64,000 nt of DNA from Anaerotruncus rubiinfantis (lineage in GTDB: Bacteria > Bacillota > Clostridia > Oscillospirales > Ruminococcaceae): positions 2,240,084 through 2,304,083 of the forward strand of contig NZ_FKLA01000009.1 in assembly GCF_900078395.1 (NCBI RefSeq), in the 5' to 3' direction. Shown piece after piece: positions 26,253 through 35,013 of this stretch. The notes beneath the pieces were generated by a model. It saw only the letters and a program-made list of their open reading frames with translations, searched no databases and was not told the DNA's origin. Position 1 is the first letter of the stretch; each line of letters opens with the position of its first letter. The position numbers and the translations under genes were made by a program.

Positions 26253-27416
26253 TTATTCGCCCAAGATCTTCCGCGAAAGCTGCAAGGCGCGCAGAACCGC
26301 TGCATCCATGTTGTAATAGCGGTAATCCGCGAGCCGGCCGCAGAGATAAAAATTCGGCAGCTTCCGGGCGAGTCCCGCATACTGCTGGTAACGGGCCTGG
26401 TTTTCCGGATTCGCAATGACGTAGTACGGGATATTCCCACGTTTTCCATGCGGATCGTATTGAAGCGGGTATTCCTTCAGGATGGTGGTTTTGCCAGTAA
26501 TCTGCTGACCGGTCAGCTTTTTGAACTCGGTGATGCGGGTGAATGCCTCCTCATTCGGATAGTTGACCACCGCGGCGGGCTGAAAGCTCGTACAATCCTT
26601 CTGCTCGAACCGCAGGTCGAGCGAACGGTACGGCAGCGGCCCAAACCTGTAGCCGAACATCTGATCGATCGCACCGGTAAAGACGACCGGGCCATGGAAC
26701 CGTTCGCCCCACGCATGTATCTCTCCTCCGTCAATATCAAGCGTCAGGACTTCCTTGGCGTCACAGCAGAGCCGCGTCTCGATCCCCGGCCCCGCCAGCA
26801 GCTTCTCAAAGATCGGTGTGTAGCCGTCCACCGGCATATACTGCCAGCTGTCCTGGAAATACCGGTCGTCGTCCCCGAGCACGACCGGCACCCGGTTGAT
26901 AACCGACCGGTCAACCTGATCGGTCGGAGTCCCCCACTGCTTTGCGGTATAATGCAGGAACACCTTCTCGAACACAAACTGCCCAAACTCCCGAACGACC
27001 GGATCTTCCGCATTCATCAGGTCGAGCACCGACGCGGTACGCTTTCCCGGAAACATACAGGAGAGCTCCTCTTTGACCGCTTTCGCACGTTCGGCTGGAT
27101 AGAGCGTATCGAGCGACCGGTAATTAAACGGGATAGGCACGAGCTGGCCGTCGATTTTTCCGAGCACCCGGTGCTCGTATGGAAACCACTCTGAAAACCG
27201 CTGAACATACTGTGAAACTTCCTGCGAAGAAGTGTGGAAAATATGCGGCCCGTACCAGTGGACCAGCACGCCGTTTTCGTCCGTGGAATCATACATATTT
27301 CCGCCGATATGGCTGCGTTTTTCCAAAACGAGCACCCGCTTGCCCGCGTCCGCCAGCTCCCTGGCCACAACCGCGCCGGAAAATCCCGCGCCTACAATGA
27401 TTGCGTCATATCTCAT
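26253..27416 (-). CDS. glf: UDP-galactopyranose mutase
   Basis: 387 residues. N-terminal FAD dinucleotide motif VGAGFSGAVVARELA; conserved GGNMYD, WYGPHIFHT, AKQWGTP and NYPN segments follow, and the C-terminal LCGRLADYRYYNMD is diagnostic. It makes UDP-galactofuranose. Its position as last gene of the polysaccharide cluster implies that the exported glycan contains galactofuranose. Confidence 0.95.
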   Translation of the reverse strand: MRYDAIIVGAGFSGAVVARELADAGKRVLVLEKRSHIGGNMYDSTDENGVLVHWYGPHIFHTSSQEVSQYVQRFSEWFPYEHRVLGKIDGQLVPIPFNYRSLDTLYPAERAKAVKEELSCMFPGKRTASVLDLMNAEDPVVREFGQFVFEKVFLHYTAKQWGTPTDQVDRSVINRVPVVLGDDDRYFQDSWQYMPVDGYTPIFEKLLAGPGIETRLCCDAKEVLTLDIDGGEIHAWGERFHGPVVFTGAIDQMFGYRFGPLPYRSLDLRFEQKDCTSFQPAAVVNYPNEEAFTRITEFKKLTGQQITGKTTILKEYPLQYDPHGKRGNIPYYVIANPENQARYQQYAGLARKLPNFYLCGRLADYRYYNMDAAVLRALQLSRKILGE

Positions 27417-27429
27417 GCCAGTCCTCCCA

Positions 27430-29307
27430 CTATTTTGCTTTCACAAAGATGTGATAGATTTTTTTGAGCTTTTCCCGCCCAGCGCTGCCCTTCGGCAGGA
27501 AACGGTCAACCACCCGCCGCGGCAGGCCAAGAATCCCGCGGAAAAATCCGCGCAGGCCGCGTTCGCGGTAAAGACCGTTGGCCACATGCCAGGCATTGCC
27601 CGCGTCCATCCGGAAGATCAGCTGCTCATAGTACGGCGTGCGGCGCGCATAATCCCAGAAATACCGCGCAAGGTCCTCGTCCGGACGGTGCCATGGCTTC
27701 ATAAATCCCGCGTAATGGATGATTTTCGGCGCCGCATGGGCCTTTTGATATTCTTTGTAGACAGCATCCGGCGCATAGACCACCACATTGTTCACCCGGT
27801 AGTGGTCACAGTCAGTGATGAGGTTCCAGGCCATGTCGAGATACTTCACCCGGCCTTCGCAGTAAAGGTTCAGCACATCCTGGTCGTTATATTTATAGGG
27901 ATGGGTTGCAAAGGTCAGCCACTCGGAGAGGGAATATGCCTTCCGCATTTCCGCCGTATTAAAAAGCAGCACGCCCGCCTGGAAGTAATTGTAGGGGTCC
28001 TTCATCGGAAGGCCCTTTTTGCAGTATGCGGCGGTCGCCGGGTTCGCGCCGTTTATCTGTCCGAGAAAATCCGGATCGCGCGCCGCAGCGAGCAGATATC
28101 CCTCCACATCGGTTTCATAGAGCTTTGCGACGTCCTCCTGCGCAACCAGATCACAGTCAAGATACAGCACCTTACCGCACCCGGGAAGGATTTCCTGGAT
28201 CAAAAAGCGGAAGTAGGTCTCCACGCTGATGTGGGCATTCGCTTTAAGTTCATAACCGGAAAGCAGCCGCGCGGCATTGAAAAACCGCAGGGAAATGTTC
28301 GGTTTCCCTTTTAGCATGCCCAGCAGGATGTCCTTATTCTCTCTGGTCACATCCGATTCCAGCAGCACGAGATCATAATTTTTGCCCGGGGCGGCATGCT
28401 CGATCACCGACTGGATGCAGGTTGCCGCGACTGGGACAAAGTTGTTGTTGGCCGCGAACACGACCGGGATTTCATTTTCCGGGAACGCCGGCGCGAGCAT
28501 CCGCTGCGGGTCGGTGTCCGCGAAAAGGACGCACTGCAATTCCTTTGTTTTAAGCGTTCTGCCCTGTTCCTGCAGATATATGTAATAAATGCCGAACAGG
28601 CGCTCCGAAAGATGCCCCGGCGTGCGCAGGGCTTCCTGGCTGTAGCGGGACATGTCGGTGCGTTTTTCAAATTCCGCGAGTACGGCGAACATCCACGCAC
28701 AGTAATCCGCAAAAATTTCCTTTCTGAGGATGTACATGTTGCAGAAGCTGGTGGTGTGCCCCTCACAATGCTTTTTCGCCGCCAAAGAGTAGGCCGGGAA
28801 CTTCTCGTCGATGATTTCCCGGATGGTTTGCAGGTCCTTTGCGTGCAGCTTTTGCGCCTTCGCATACTGGTCGTCCACCGAGGAAAAACGCTCCGGCATC
28901 CTGCGCAGATCCTTGCGGGTCGTGGTGATCACATCATACCGCGCGACCAGATCCGCTATCGTCTGGTCGTCAAAACCGTATTTTTGGGCGGCATTCGCAT
29001 CGACATAATCTTCGAGGACGTTTCCCCATGGGTCTTCTTCATAAACGGTATCCGAAAAATTAAAATACCGCCGGTAGTGGCAAAAGCCGTAATAGTCCGC
29101 GTCCAGGTTCTTCCACGCCCAGTATTGGGCGGTCAGCTCGCAGTACATCGGATTTTTATCCGAGATATTCTCCCCTTCGTCGTCGTGCAGCATGTCCGGA
29201 AAACGCACCCTCGCGTTCGCCGCGCCGACTTGGATCGGCAGGAGAATTTCGCTTTCGGGATGATCGGCCTCTTTATGGCAGGAAATCAGGATTTTGATAT
29301 TCGGCAT
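27430..29307 (-). CDS. Two-domain glycosyltransferase (DUF4422 plus GT8)
   Basis: 625 residues. Residues about 3-245 are DUF4422, recognised by CHKEAD, YCELTAQYWAWKN and YYGFCHYRRYF. Residues about 270-560 are a GT8 domain with FAANNNFVPVAATCIQS and the metal site LYLDCDLVAQEDV. The C-terminal 60 residues are basic. It overlaps the Wzt gene by one base. Two catalytic domains suggest that one polypeptide adds two sugars in succession; acceptor and donors are unknown. Confidence 0.88.
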   Translation of the reverse strand: MPNIKILISCHKEADHPESEILLPIQVGAANARVRFPDMLHDDEGENISDKNPMYCELTAQYWAWKNLDADYYGFCHYRRYFNFSDTVYEEDPWGNVLEDYVDANAAQKYGFDDQTIADLVARYDVITTTRKDLRRMPERFSSVDDQYAKAQKLHAKDLQTIREIIDEKFPAYSLAAKKHCEGHTTSFCNMYILRKEIFADYCAWMFAVLAEFEKRTDMSRYSQEALRTPGHLSERLFGIYYIYLQEQGRTLKTKELQCVLFADTDPQRMLAPAFPENEIPVVFAANNNFVPVAATCIQSVIEHAAPGKNYDLVLLESDVTRENKDILLGMLKGKPNISLRFFNAARLLSGYELKANAHISVETYFRFLIQEILPGCGKVLYLDCDLVAQEDVAKLYETDVEGYLLAAARDPDFLGQINGANPATAAYCKKGLPMKDPYNYFQAGVLLFNTAEMRKAYSLSEWLTFATHPYKYNDQDVLNLYCEGRVKYLDMAWNLITDCDHYRVNNVVVYAPDAVYKEYQKAHAAPKIIHYAGFMKPWHRPDEDLARYFWDYARRTPYYEQLIFRMDAGNAWHVANGLYRERGLRGFFRGILGLPRRVVDRFLPKGSAGREKLKKIYHIFVKAK

Positions 29308-31202
29308 TACGGGTCCCCTTTCAAGATTTGCAAAAGCCTGCGCGAAAGCGTGGCGGCGGGCTTTTCCACCAGCCGGTAATGCAGCGCGGCAACAAGAAAT
29401 ACAAACACGAGCGTCAGAAGGAACGCGGCTGTATAGCCGGTACGCGGCGCGAGCAGGGTCATCGCAAGGCTTCCATAGGTCATGTGGGTCAGATAGACCG
29501 AGAAGCTGAGCTCCGCCACGCCATCTACCAGAGTGTTAGGGCGGAGCTTTTCGTCGAGCAGCATCGCCACCGCGAACAGCAAAAACGCATAGGCAAATGA
29601 GATGAGATACGGCGACTGTTCATAGTAGTCGGGCTTGAAGAATGCGATCCCCTTTAAAAGCAGCAGGTAATCGACGGCGCCGAGCACGGCGAAGCTCCAG
29701 AAGCCGATCTTCCCCTCTTTGAGGTAGTAAAGCAGCATCCCGCAGACCGGAAACGCCACATACCAGGACAGTTCGATCACATTGCGTGCCGCGTCGGGCA
29801 GCGGCAGCCACAGGGCAGCGCAGTAGCCGCCCGCCAGCACCGCTTCCATTGCCACGGCAACAGCAAATGGATGGCATCTGATCCAAGGGTAAAAGAGGAA
29901 GCCAAGCAGATAGAAAAGCAGCGTCGGGAATAAAAACCAGGTCGTACCGTTGATAACGTCCGGCACACCCACAAAATAATTTGCAAGCGTCGCGCCCATC
30001 ACCCACTGGCGCGGCGAAAACTGTGCCCACCAGGTCGGCCCGGTCACGAGCGAAACGAGATACTGAAACAGGTAGAAGCTCGCGAACGAGAGGATAAGCG
30101 GTGGAAAAATCCTGAGCACCCGTTTCACCCCGAAGGCGAGCCGCCCTCCCCCGCCCCCCGCGGCAAGCAGATAACCGCTCACCAGGAAAAAGAGGATCAC
30201 GCCGAATCCGCCAAACGACTGGACGATGCCCAGCGGGCGGTTCAGGGTGTTTTCCACCAGCTGCCCGAGCCGCCAGTCCGGGTTGCGAAAGGGGCCCAGA
30301 TGGTCCCACACGACCATCGCGAGCGCCAACACCCGCAGGAAATTCAGAAAGGGATATTCCTTTTTCGGCGGCGTGGGAACCGGCGGCCGCTGCGGCGCAA
30401 TTTCCTGCGCGGCGGCTTCCGATTCCGCCACGCTCACAAGCCCGTGTCCGCCGGTCTCCATATCGTGGATATAGGCGTCGGTCACTTCCCCTGCGTCCCC
30501 AATCATCTGCACCACACCGCGCTTGAGCCAAACGGCGCGCTTGCAGAGCTTTTTGACCTGATCGGAAGAATGCGAAACAAAGATGAGCGTCGCGCCCGCG
30601 TCGATCATTTCCTGCATTTTGCGCTCGCATTTCTGCTGGAACAAAAAGTCCCCGACCGCAAGGATTTCGTCTACAATGAGGATGTCCGGCACAACCATCG
30701 TCGCAATTGAGAAGCCGAGCCGAGCCACCATACCGGAGGAGAAGTTCTTGACTGGCACGTCCGCGAAATCCCAGAGCTCCGCGAAATCCATGATCTCCTG
30801 ATATTTCGACTCCATGAAAGCGGTGTCGTAGCCGAGCACCGCGCCGTTGAGGAAAATATTCTCCCGCGCGGTCAGGTCCATATCGAAGCCTGCGCCCAGC
30901 TCAATGAGCGGCGCGACGCTCCCGCGCACCGTGACCGACCCTTTCGTCGGATAGAAGATGCCGGAAATCACCTTGAGCAGCGTGCTCTTGCCGCAGCCAT
31001 TTTCGCCGATAATGGCGAATGGCTCGCCGCGCTTCACGGTGAAGCTCACATTGCGCAGCGCGTAAAATTCGTCGAACAGGAGCTGACGCTTGAGCATTTT
31101 GACCACATATTCCTTGAGGTTGTCGACCTTCTCACGCGAAAGGTTGAAGCGCATCGAGACGTTCTGCACTTCCACAATATTTTCAGTTTGCTGTGCGTCC
31201 AT
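29307..31202 (-). CDS. Polysaccharide ABC exporter ATPase fused to acyltransferase-3
   Basis: 631 residues. Residues about 8-245 are a Wzt/TagH-class ATPase: GENGCGKSTLL, NFSSGMVARLGFS and ILIVDEILAVGD. A linker (about 246-285) with PVPTPPKK leads to a membrane acyltransferase-3 domain with about ten hydrophobic segments (286-620), including VVWDHLG and FLVSGYLLAAG. The usual C-terminal Wzt carbohydrate-binding domain is absent. The fusion would couple export to O-acylation of the glycan on the same protein. Reading frame is continuous across the junction. Confidence 0.9.
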   Translation of the reverse strand: MDAQQTENIVEVQNVSMRFNLSREKVDNLKEYVVKMLKRQLLFDEFYALRNVSFTVKRGEPFAIIGENGCGKSTLLKVISGIFYPTKGSVTVRGSVAPLIELGAGFDMDLTARENIFLNGAVLGYDTAFMESKYQEIMDFAELWDFADVPVKNFSSGMVARLGFSIATMVVPDILIVDEILAVGDFLFQQKCERKMQEMIDAGATLIFVSHSSDQVKKLCKRAVWLKRGVVQMIGDAGEVTDAYIHDMETGGHGLVSVAESEAAAQEIAPQRPPVPTPPKKEYPFLNFLRVLALAMVVWDHLGPFRNPDWRLGQLVENTLNRPLGIVQSFGGFGVILFFLVSGYLLAAGGGGGRLAFGVKRVLRIFPPLILSFASFYLFQYLVSLVTGPTWWAQFSPRQWVMGATLANYFVGVPDVINGTTWFLFPTLLFYLLGFLFYPWIRCHPFAVAVAMEAVLAGGYCAALWLPLPDAARNVIELSWYVAFPVCGMLLYYLKEGKIGFWSFAVLGAVDYLLLLKGIAFFKPDYYEQSPYLISFAYAFLLFAVAMLLDEKLRPNTLVDGVAELSFSVYLTHMTYGSLAMTLLAPRTGYTAAFLLTLVFVFLVAALHYRLVEKPAATLSRRLLQILKGDP

Positions 31203-31223
31203 GGTTTCACCGTCCTTTGCGCG

Positions 31224-32009
31224 TCAGATATGCAGGATAAAATTTGCCTGTTTGCGTTTGAAAAGCCACATGCCCACCAGCAGCGCCGCAGCGCACCAAA
31301 AACAGCTCGCCAGCGTGTTTTGGACCGTCGGCAGCCGTCCATAGAGCACGATCTCCCGAAAGCAGTCGATAAACTGGAAAAGGGGGTTTAACCGGATGAG
31401 CGGCTGCACCGTTTCCGGTATGCTCGCGATCGGATAGAAAATCGGGGTAAGATACATCCAGGCAGTGGTGCAGACCCCATAGAGATGGGTCGTGTCCCGG
31501 AAATACACCGCGCAGACCGAAAGGATCAGCCCGATTCCCATTGAGAAAAGCAGCACATAACAAAGCGGCAGCGGGAACAGCAGAATCACCGGCGTGACCG
31601 GCGTGCGGGTCGCAAGCATCACGATCACCACCGCGACAAGCGAAAAAAGCAGCGTCACAAAGCAGGAAAGTACCCGCGAAACAGGGAAGATATATTTGGG
31701 TACGTAGACCTTCTTGATGAGCGAGGCGTTTCCGATGATCGAGCCCATCGCCATGTTAGTGGATTCAGAAAAGAAGGTGAACATGATCTGACCGGTGATG
31801 AGATAGATGGGGTAATTGGGGATGTCGAACCGGAACATGTACGAAAAGACGATCGACATGACCACCATCATGAGCAGCGGGTTGAGTAAGCTCCACAGGT
31901 ACCCGAGCACCGAACGGCGGTATTTTACCTTGAGATCCCGCTGCACCAGCCGTATGAGCAGCGCTTTATATTTTTTCCATTTATCGAGCTGCGCGTTCAG
32001 TTCATTCAT
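31224..32009 (-). CDS. Polysaccharide ABC exporter permease (Wzm/TagG)
   Basis: 261 residues from ATG 32009, preceded by GGAGAAAC. Six hydrophobic segments and the family opening RDLKVKYRRSVLGYLWSLLNPL. It forms the transmembrane channel with the ATPase-acyltransferase fusion encoded 21 bases downstream. Export of a lipid-linked surface polysaccharide is expected. Confidence 0.92.
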   Translation of the reverse strand: MNELNAQLDKWKKYKALLIRLVQRDLKVKYRRSVLGYLWSLLNPLLMMVVMSIVFSYMFRFDIPNYPIYLITGQIMFTFFSESTNMAMGSIIGNASLIKKVYVPKYIFPVSRVLSCFVTLLFSLVAVVIVMLATRTPVTPVILLFPLPLCYVLLFSMGIGLILSVCAVYFRDTTHLYGVCTTAWMYLTPIFYPIASIPETVQPLIRLNPLFQFIDCFREIVLYGRLPTVQNTLASCFWCAAALLVGMWLFKRKQANFILHI

Positions 32010-32029
32010 TGTTGTTTCTCCGTCAGGTT

Positions 32030-33019
32030 TCACCTGCCAAGCAGGATTCGTTTGAGTTTTTCATAGCCCGAAAGCCCCACATGCAGCCGGTTGAGCTGCC
32101 GCAGCAAAAAGCCCTTTTTGCGGATCGCCGCATAGATTTCCGGGTTCTTCCCCCGCACATAGGTTTCCCATGACATCCCCGCTTTACGCCCGGCCATGCG
32201 GTCGGGCAGATAGATGTAAAGGGTGGTCAGATGGTCGGCCGCCGCCTGCGCAATGCGGAAAAAGCAATAGTTTCGCACGTCCGGGGACATTTTGGCCGTC
32301 CCGTAGACCTCCAAAAGCCGCCGGACGATCTGCGCGCGGTGGGCGGCATATTTCGCCCGGTTTTCCGGCGAAGTCGACTGCGCCGGATTGCCGACCAGAT
32401 AGCGGTAGATGTCAAGATCGTAATAGACAACGCTCTTCGCAGAGAGAAAGGGCAGGATCACATATTCCTCGTCCACAAAGAAGATCCCGTCCTGCATCTG
32501 AAAACCGCTCTCCCGCAGAAGTTCTGTACGGTAGGTGGTCGAATGGATGCAGGGCGCATTTTCGCGGCATGGGGAAAATCCCGTGTAGACTTTTTCGTAC
32601 TCCACGCCGGAAAACCGAAATGGCAGTTCCTCCCCGCTTCCCATCACGACCCGTCGGTAGTTGGTCTGCACCACATCCGCACCGCAGTCGCGCAGCTTTT
32701 CGACGAACCGCACCAATTCTTCGGTATCGACCCAGTCGTCCGCATCGACAATCCGGAAATATTTTCCCCGTGCCAGCGCCATCGCCGCGTTGATTGATCC
32801 GCCGTAGCCCCGGGAATCCCGCCGCAGGAGGGTGAAAATCTCCGGATAACGGTCCACAAAACCCTGTGCGATGGAAGCGGTCTCATCTTCGGAGGCATTG
32901 TCGAGCACGATTACCTGCACTTTTCCAGCTAACCGCTCATCCGCATAGGACGGCAGGTTCTTCGGCAGGTGCTTTTCCATATTATAGGACGGCACCGCGA
33001 TCGTCAGTACCCGTTCCAT
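32030..33019 (-). CDS. Glycosyltransferase family 2 (A)
   Basis: 329 residues from ATG 33019, with GGAGG upstream. GT-A fold: TIAVPSYNMEKHL, VLDNASEDETASIA and the metal-binding RIVDADDWVDTEEL. No transmembrane segment is evident. The start overlaps the stop of the preceding GT2 gene in TGATG. It adds one sugar during repeat-unit assembly; specificity unknown. Confidence 0.9.
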   Translation of the reverse strand: MERVLTIAVPSYNMEKHLPKNLPSYADERLAGKVQVIVLDNASEDETASIAQGFVDRYPEIFTLLRRDSRGYGGSINAAMALARGKYFRIVDADDWVDTEELVRFVEKLRDCGADVVQTNYRRVVMGSGEELPFRFSGVEYEKVYTGFSPCRENAPCIHSTTYRTELLRESGFQMQDGIFFVDEEYVILPFLSAKSVVYYDLDIYRYLVGNPAQSTSPENRAKYAAHRAQIVRRLLEVYGTAKMSPDVRNYCFFRIAQAAADHLTTLYIYLPDRMAGRKAGMSWETYVRGKNPEIYAAIRKKGFLLRQLNRLHVGLSGYEKLKRILLGR

Positions 33020-33822
33020 CAGGCGTTCCTCCTCCGTCTCAGTTTTTCCACAAGCCCGTGCGGCAAAAGCCCGACCGCCAGCGGCTTTATCACATATGGC
33101 AGCGCGCCAGGCAGCATTCCCAGTTCCCCGAACCGGCAGAAACGGGTGACTGCTTCGTTGACCCGGTGGCGGTATCTGCGTTTTTTCCAATCGTCTGGGC
33201 CCACCTGGTAGGAGAACAGCTTCTCCTGCAAATTATATCCGGTATAGCCCTTTGCATAGAGACGCAAAAGCAGGTCGTAATCCTCGCAGAGCACCGCCCG
33301 CTTCGATTCGCTGTAGCCGCCCACGGCGCGCACCGCATCCGCGCGAAAGATAAGCGAAGGATGGATAAACGGCATTGAGAACCGGAAATCCTCCTTTTGG
33401 GGGTATTCGGGAAATCTGCGTTCACCGCAGGTTTCCCCGCCGCAGAAGATGTTCACATTGCAGCCCACGAAGGCAGTTTCCGGATGCGCGTCCAAAAACG
33501 CGACCTGACTTTCAAAGCGCTTCGGCAGGGAGAGATCGTCCGCGTCCTGCCGCGCAAAGAGTTCGCCCCGAGCCGCTTTGATGCAGCAGTTGAGCTTCTC
33601 CGGCAGAGTTTTCGCGCCGCTGCCGCGCAGGACCCGCACCCTTCCGTCACGCGCGGCGTAACCGTCCAGCAGCGCCTGCGCCGCAGCGGACGAGCCGTCG
33701 TCGCAGATGAGAAATTCAAAGCCGGAAAAGGTCTGCGCGAGCACCGATTCGACAGCGGCCGCAAGACCGGCAGTCCCCTCTCCCGGCAGGTAAACGCCCA
33801 TCAAAACCGAAACGCGCGGCAT
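33019..33822 (-). CDS. Glycosyltransferase family 2 (B)
   Basis: 267 residues from ATG 33822 (GGGAGG upstream), giving MPRVSVLMGVYLPG. GT-A motifs: FEFLICDDGSSAAA and RQDADDLSLPKRF as the metal site. The late EDYDLLLRLYAKG segment is typical of GT2. Part of the same operon; donor and acceptor unknown. Confidence 0.9.
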   Translation of the reverse strand: MPRVSVLMGVYLPGEGTAGLAAAVESVLAQTFSGFEFLICDDGSSAAAQALLDGYAARDGRVRVLRGSGAKTLPEKLNCCIKAARGELFARQDADDLSLPKRFESQVAFLDAHPETAFVGCNVNIFCGGETCGERRFPEYPQKEDFRFSMPFIHPSLIFRADAVRAVGGYSESKRAVLCEDYDLLLRLYAKGYTGYNLQEKLFSYQVGPDDWKKRRYRHRVNEAVTRFCRFGELGMLPGALPYVIKPLAVGLLPHGLVEKLRRRRNA

Positions 33823-33838
33823 GTGAACACCTCCCCAC

Positions 33839-34948
33839 TCACTTTTCCAAAAGCCCATATGCGGCGAGCACTTTCGGCGCGGCGGCCTCCAACGTGAAGC
33901 CCCGGGATTTTTCCCGCGCCGCCTTCCCGTATTCTGCCCGCTTTCTAGGGCTGTTATAAAGCTCTAAAAGCGCCTTCGCAAGCAGATCCCCGTTTTCCGA
34001 TGGAAACAGAAATCCTGTTTTTCCCGCGTCCACCAGCTCCCTGTGGCCCTTGATATCGCTCACAGCGGCGGGCAGGCCGCAGGACATCGCTTCCATCAGA
34101 TGAAACGGCAGGCCCTCCGAACGGCTCGTGGAAACCACCGCGTCGCACAGCGGATAGAGCGCGGCCATATCCGCAACGCTCCCAAGGAAATGTACCGCAT
34201 TTTCAATTTGCAGCTTTTGTGCAAATTTCCTGCAATTTTCCAATTCTTCCCCGTTTCCGGCAAGCAGCAGTTTTGCCCGCGGCATCTCCGGCAGCGCCTT
34301 CGCAAACCCTTCGAGCAGGAGCCTCTGATTTTTGCGCTTTGAAAATTCCGCCGCATAAATAAACAGCACTTCGCTGTCCAAAAATCCCTGTTCCCGGCGG
34401 TTTTCCAGCCGCTTTGCCGCAGGGAGCGGGACAAACCGGGCCCCGTCGAACCCCATTCCCGGGATTGGGACAAGCCGTCCGCGGCACAGGTGGTATTTGC
34501 GTGCAAGCGCGCGGTCCTCCCGATTCATGACCATGAGCGTACCAGTCACGCGCGCGCAGAGGATTTCCGGCAGCAGGTAAATCCATTTGCTCACCCCTTT
34601 ATCGGAGAACAGATAGCCGTGGCAGGTGTAGGCGACCCTGGGGCGCTTTCGCATTGTCAAAACCGCCGCGCGGATCACCGCGCCCGCAAGGGTGGTATGC
34701 GCGCTCACAAGATCGAACCCCTCCCGTTTCAGAAGCCGCCGGGCGCGCAGGATCGCCAGCAGGTTGCGCGGGCTCATGAGCCGCTTGCAAAACGGCAACT
34801 CCACCACATGGCCTGCAAACGGAACCGGTTCAGCCGTTCCGGCTGCCACCCAAACCTCCCAGCCGCGCTCCTCGAAGGCACGCAGATAAGGGAGATGGAA
34901 ATTTTTGATATGGGAGACTGTGGAGGCGCAGAAAAGCACCTTTTTCAT
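33839..34948 (-). CDS. Glycosyltransferase family 4 (GT-B fold)
   Basis: 369 residues from ATG 34948, giving MKKVLFCASTVSHIKNFHLPYL. The N-terminal acceptor half has SAHTTLAGAVIRAA and YTCHGYLF; the donor half has FIYAAEFSKRKNQ, LLLAGNGEE and the EX7E region TSRSEGLPFHLMEAM, matching family GT4. A distinguishing N-acetylhexosamine or galactose specificity cannot be assigned. Confidence 0.92.
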   Translation of the reverse strand: MKKVLFCASTVSHIKNFHLPYLRAFEERGWEVWVAAGTAEPVPFAGHVVELPFCKRLMSPRNLLAILRARRLLKREGFDLVSAHTTLAGAVIRAAVLTMRKRPRVAYTCHGYLFSDKGVSKWIYLLPEILCARVTGTLMVMNREDRALARKYHLCRGRLVPIPGMGFDGARFVPLPAAKRLENRREQGFLDSEVLFIYAAEFSKRKNQRLLLEGFAKALPEMPRAKLLLAGNGEELENCRKFAQKLQIENAVHFLGSVADMAALYPLCDAVVSTSRSEGLPFHLMEAMSCGLPAAVSDIKGHRELVDAGKTGFLFPSENGDLLAKALLELYNSPRKRAEYGKAAREKSRGFTLEAAAPKVLAAYGLLEK

Positions 34949-35013
34949 CCTGATTTCCAGCCTTTCCTTTCCAGCCGCGAAAAAAGGGCTTCCCGCGGGA
35001 AACCCTCCTTGCG

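Noticed and set aside
32170-32793. Plus-strand ORFs in the glycosyltransferase region
   Set aside because: They are GC-driven shadows of minus-strand genes with coupled starts and stops.
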